Part shown: positions 60,501 through 64,000 of the stretch, one piece after another
Layout: every line of letters begins with the position of its first letter
Position numbering within the stretch: the stretch's first letter is position 1
DNA from: Syngnathus acus
Lineage: Eukaryota; Chordata; Actinopteri; Syngnathiformes; Syngnathidae
Length of the DNA: 64,000 nt
NCBI RefSeq assembly: GCF_901709675.1
Contig: NC_051091.1
Coordinates: 12,312,967-12,376,966, forward strand
Direction of reading: 5' to 3'
Notes under the pieces: model-generated
What the model was told of the DNA's origin: nothing
What the model saw: the letters and a program-made list of their open reading frames with translations, nothing else
The model's database searches: none
Program-made: the position numbers and the translations under genes

Positions 60501-62767
60501 TAAAAAGAAATTATTAAGAAATGCAGGTCCCATGCCAGTGTGGCGATTGTCCACCCCACCCCACACTACTGGCCCACGGTAAAGACTAGCTTTTGTTACC
60601 ATGACAACCTTCAGTAGAAGCTGAGCCTTGAAACTAGAGTAATTGTGTGCGTGTGTGTTTGTGGGGGGGCTGGCATTTTCATTTGTTGAGACAGCACTTC
60701 AAACGCTACATTGTGTTTATGTGTCACGTGGACACAAATTCATCAAAGCGCAAACGAAATGTCAGACTAACCTGTTTTCAAATTAATTCCCCAGATTCAC
60801 AAATGAAACTTTTCACAGATGAAACTTTTCACATTTTCCCTTTTCCACAGCTATTCGCTTTTGGACCAAGTCTAATTTTTTAATGTTTTTGCTACAAACG
60901 CCCCAAAAACCTTTATATGGAGGTTTAGTCTGGGACTTTAGTCTAACAGGTTAAAAAAGAGTCTTTGGGGATTTTTTTTCTTTTCATAAAAACATTTGTT
61001 AGGTATTGAAAATATATTAAATTGTGTGGTGATCATTGTAGTTTTGTAAATAAGTATTGTAGTATATATTTGTAGTATATGTACAGTTTAAACTATTGAT
61101 GCAGGCAATTATAAACACTTTTTAGGGAAGTCACATATTCATGGATTTTTGGTATTGGTGACAGGTTTTGTCACTGTGATTTTGCCAAAAGCCACTTTAC
61201 CATTATACCGGTTTTACACTTGAATGGCCTGAGTGGTCGCTTTTCTTTTACACTTTTTTTAGGGCTGTGTATTTATAATGGTAACCGCACTTGAGAAGCT
61301 GGCTCTAAAAACACAGGCCGACTGGGGTCATGACGCTATTGTCTACTGACTGGCTAACTGATCTAGCGGCGAGTAACTCCACTCCGCAAGCCATTTCCAG
61401 TGCGAGCGAAACAGAAGCAGCCGCCGGGGCCTCTGAACACAATGGTGTTTTACAACAATACTTATTTACAACTTCATTTCTCACTGATATATTAGTGAAG
61501 CTTGGGGTAAAACAATTCCTGAGCTTGCTGGGTTCAACTCACTTAAATGAGAGTTCTCCAGTCGCAACCCAGCATCTCGAGCCTGCCTCGGGGGTGGTGG
61601 CTTAGGGCAGCCACCGGAGGGCTTTGGACGCAGATGAGGAGGTCAAATGAATGAGACAGATCGCTCCATTCCGTTTGAATGAGCACTGGCAGCAAGCTTT
61701 GTGCGCTGCTTTTTACCCCAAGCTTTAATATTTCATGTATTGGTTCATATGAAATCGTAAATAAGGTTAAGGACTGGCTTTTGTCTGTCTCAAAGCCAAT
61801 TTTTCCATTGACGACCAACACAGCACACAGTACATAATATCTCCCCTGAGAAACTCCCCTAAACCAAACGTCTGTTGTAATACCAAGACTGACCTGACCA
61901 AATACAGGAGGATTTACGATTGTTAGCCCGGACTGTTTGCCTCGTGGATCAGAGAGGGAGAAAAACACGAACACATCCAGCGCCACAGCATAATTGCTCA
62001 GGATGGTCTTTTTGAGACATCTGGTCTTTGCTGACATTGATCAAAAGGGGGGAAGAAATGCTCCAGTCAGATGCAATTATCAATATTGTGTGTAACCCGC
62101 TTAGATTGGAGCTAAGGAGGCTGATTTTTGTTGGTAGGTCAACACTCACACCCAAGCAACTTTGGAACAGTGACAGGAGAAGAAGAAGTACAACCACCCA
62201 CTCTCTCTCGGCAGCAGCCTCCGCAAAAAGATGCATTTATATCACATTTTCCTCCTAAATTCTTTCTTCTAGCCCAATTTGGACAAACACTGAACAACAG
62301 CACGAGGAATTTGTCGTGCAAAGCTTCCTCGCACTCCAACGCTAACTAAAAGACATCAATAGTAATCGTGTGGCTCCGCTTTAGTAGGAACTATTTGTGC
62401 AGTGTCTGATGGGATATGCTATCTACTTTGAGCTGAATGAAAGCGGATATTAAAGAGACTTTTTTTTTAGTGCCTGAACTAGAACAAATAGCATAAAACC
62501 CCCTATGGCTGTTAGAGGCCCATCGGCTCACAGCCACAGCACAATATGACTGAGGCTTGAGTGTGATCCTTGTGTTGTTTCTCGGGAGCACTTAGACACA
62601 CAGAGCAAATCTTCTGCCCTGTTATCTAACTCAAAGTCACAAGACCTAAAATGTCTAACCGTAAAAAAAACAAGCTGATAAATCAAATGACCATGCAAAA
62701 GAAGAACAGCAACCTAATCACAGGTAAGCAGAAGTATATCCCACCTGACCTTTAAGGAGATAAGCAA

Positions 62768-63000
62768 GTTGCCAGTCCCTCGCAGGGCACAATGTCAATT
62801 GGTGAGCTGGAACCTATTGCATTTGACTTTTGGCGAGAGAAAGGAAGTCCACTCTTGGCTGGTTGCCATTTGATCAAAAGGCTCATTCATCAATCCGTCC
62901 GATTTCTATCCGTCTTTTCCTCATTAGGGTCACAGGTGAGCTGGGGCCTATCCCAGCGGACTTTTGCTGAGAGAAACTTGTCCATCACTGGATAAGATAA
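62768..63000 (-). mobile_element. Two LINE/SINE tail fragments
   Basis: The first (about 62768-62855) has cagtccctcgcagggcacaa. The second (about 62885-63000) has tcattagggtcacaggtgag and ctggggcctatcccagcgga. Both are in the same orientation as the copies at 9505 and 47894. Confidence 0.65.
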
Positions 63001-63300
63001 AAACTGTATGTTGAGCAACTGGACATAAGGTAAGTCTGTTTTACATGACCATGAACTGAACTAAAATAGTTTCCCATGACTAAAATTCTTGTTTCAATGT
63101 GTATCTCATTGCAGCTTCATCCTCGAACAAGGACTATTGTGTCATATTACACACTCACATTGGAGGTTATGGGGGTGGAGGAAGAAAGAGACTAAATTAG
63201 AACAAGATTCGGGAGGAGGGGGGGTTCCCTCTCGAACAGGGAAGAACATAAATAGACGTGATATGTCACAACACTGAGTGTATGGAAAAGTTTTGCTTAC

Positions 63301-63934
63301 CATTGGGAAGCTTTTGACTGTTCTCCATGAGCCACGCAAAAAGACTGGAAAAGTTGCAGTTGCACACCCAAGGGTTGCCCTCCAGCCTCACCACCCGCAG
63401 GGAGGGCAGCTGACTTAGCGCGCCCACCTTGAGGCCCGAAAGAGCGTTACGCTCCAGTTCTAATTCCCGGAGCGAGGTGAGTCCCAGGAAGGCGTCTTCG
63501 TTCACCATGCTCAAGTAGGGGTTGTTACCCAGTCGAAGTTTGATCAAGCTCCGGGACTCCCCGAAAGTGCCCTTGGGGATTTCTGTCAAGTTGTTGCTGC
63601 CAAGGTCCAGGAAGACCAGCCGAGAAGAGGTGCTGAGGGTCCCCGGCTCAATGTATGACAACGTGTTGTTCCGCAAGTCCAGGTAGACCAAGTCACTGTA
63701 CAGAACCAGGAAGTCGGAGGGGATGCGGGGTATCCAGTTGTCGGCCAGCAGGAGCCGGCGGACGTCGAGGGGGATCTCATCCGGGAGGTGGGTCAGCCCG
63801 CGGCCGCTGCAGTCCACCGTGTGGGGGTCCGGGCACAAGCAAGTCGCTGGGCAGTTCTCCCCACGGGTCCAGAACACAGAGGTCAGCACCATGAGGACAG
63901 GCTGGAGCCAGCAGACACATGGCAACATGGTCAT
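63301..63934 (-). CDS. lrrc38: LRRC38 exon 1 (signal peptide and LRR domain)
   Basis: The exon starts at the ATG at 63934 and ends after AAGCTTCCCAATG at a GTAAGC donor, phase 1. It encodes a signal peptide (MTMLPCVCWLQPVLMVLTSV), an LRR N-terminal cap with four cysteines (CPATCLCPDPHTVDC) and about five to six leucine-rich repeats with L-x-x-L-x-L-x-x-N cores (LVYLDLRNNTL, LVFLDLGSNNL, LRELELERNAL). The C-terminal cap begins at NPWVCNCNFSSLFAWL. LRRC38 is a single-pass plasma-membrane protein whose extracellular LRR domain and helix bind BK (Slo1) channels. It shifts their opening to more negative voltages. A second in-frame ATG lies at 63928. The exon layout, one large exon plus one C-terminal exon, is as in mammals. 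Confidence 0.93.
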
Positions 63935-64000
63935 GAAGGGGAAAGCAGTTTTGGGGGGAAAGAGGGCAAATAGGGTAGGGGTCAGAGGACGGGCGATTGG
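63935..64000 (-). other. Upstream edge of lrrc38
   Basis: The 66 bases before the lrrc38 start codon are probably 5' UTR. They are too short to show a promoter. Confidence 0.4.

Larger units (their letters stand above)
55685..63300 (-). other. Intron of lrrc38
   Basis: A 7.6-kb intron has a GTAAGC donor at 63300 and a CAG acceptor at 55685. It holds one family C MITE, LINE/SINE tail fragments near 62.8-63.0 kb and a LINE-like end near 56100-56160. A 164-codon minus-strand frame at 62037-61543 has no domain I recognise and no sign of being an exon. Confidence 0.85.

Noticed and set aside
63586-63973. Overlapping ORFs on both strands at the right edge
   Set aside because: They are shadows of the GC-rich lrrc38 exon 1 in other frames.

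Overview
The window looks like teleost fish nuclear DNA. It holds two vertebrate ion-channel auxiliary-subunit genes with large introns and consensus GT-AG splice sites. Around them is gene-poor sequence rich in microsatellites and in fish-type mobile elements: BEL/Pao, hAT, TA-flanked MITEs, L2-like LINEs and tRNA-derived SINEs. No prokaryotic feature, rRNA, tRNA or CRISPR array is visible.

Layout. The left 10.6 kb carries the 5' end of a calcium-channel alpha2/delta gene on the minus strand, most like cacna2d2. Its signal-peptide exon is at 10597-10482 and exon 2 at 6548-6467; the rest of the gene must lie beyond the left edge. A roughly 100-bp CT/GA tract sits just upstream of its first exon. 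From about 11.1 to 55.1 kb I find no host coding exon. That stretch holds a badly broken BEL/Pao retrotransposon (28.9-36.0 kb), several hAT elements with exact 8-bp target-site duplications, and three copies of a TA-flanked MITE family (4.2, 23.0 and 43.1 kb). It also holds a solo LTR whose flank was later hit by a hAT element (44.4-45.6 kb), two truncated L2-like LINEs (46.9 and 49.4 kb) and many SINE/LINE tails. The right end holds a complete two-exon coding region on the minus strand, lrrc38. Exon 1 is 63934-63301 and exon 2 starts at 55684, separated by a 7.6-kb intron. An apparent 1-base deletion near 55505 shifts the frame of its cytoplasmic tail.

How the genes relate. The alpha2/delta protein is an auxiliary subunit of voltage-gated calcium channels. 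LRRC38 is an auxiliary (gamma) subunit of BK potassium channels, which open on calcium entry. They are neighbours on the same strand, about 45 kb apart. Nothing in the sequence shows that they are co-regulated.

I did not find a new biological system. The most useful observations are the lrrc38 frameshift, the nested transposon insertions that can be ordered in time by their target-site duplications, and three MITE families that share TA flanks, related terminal repeats and internal copies of the terminal motif.
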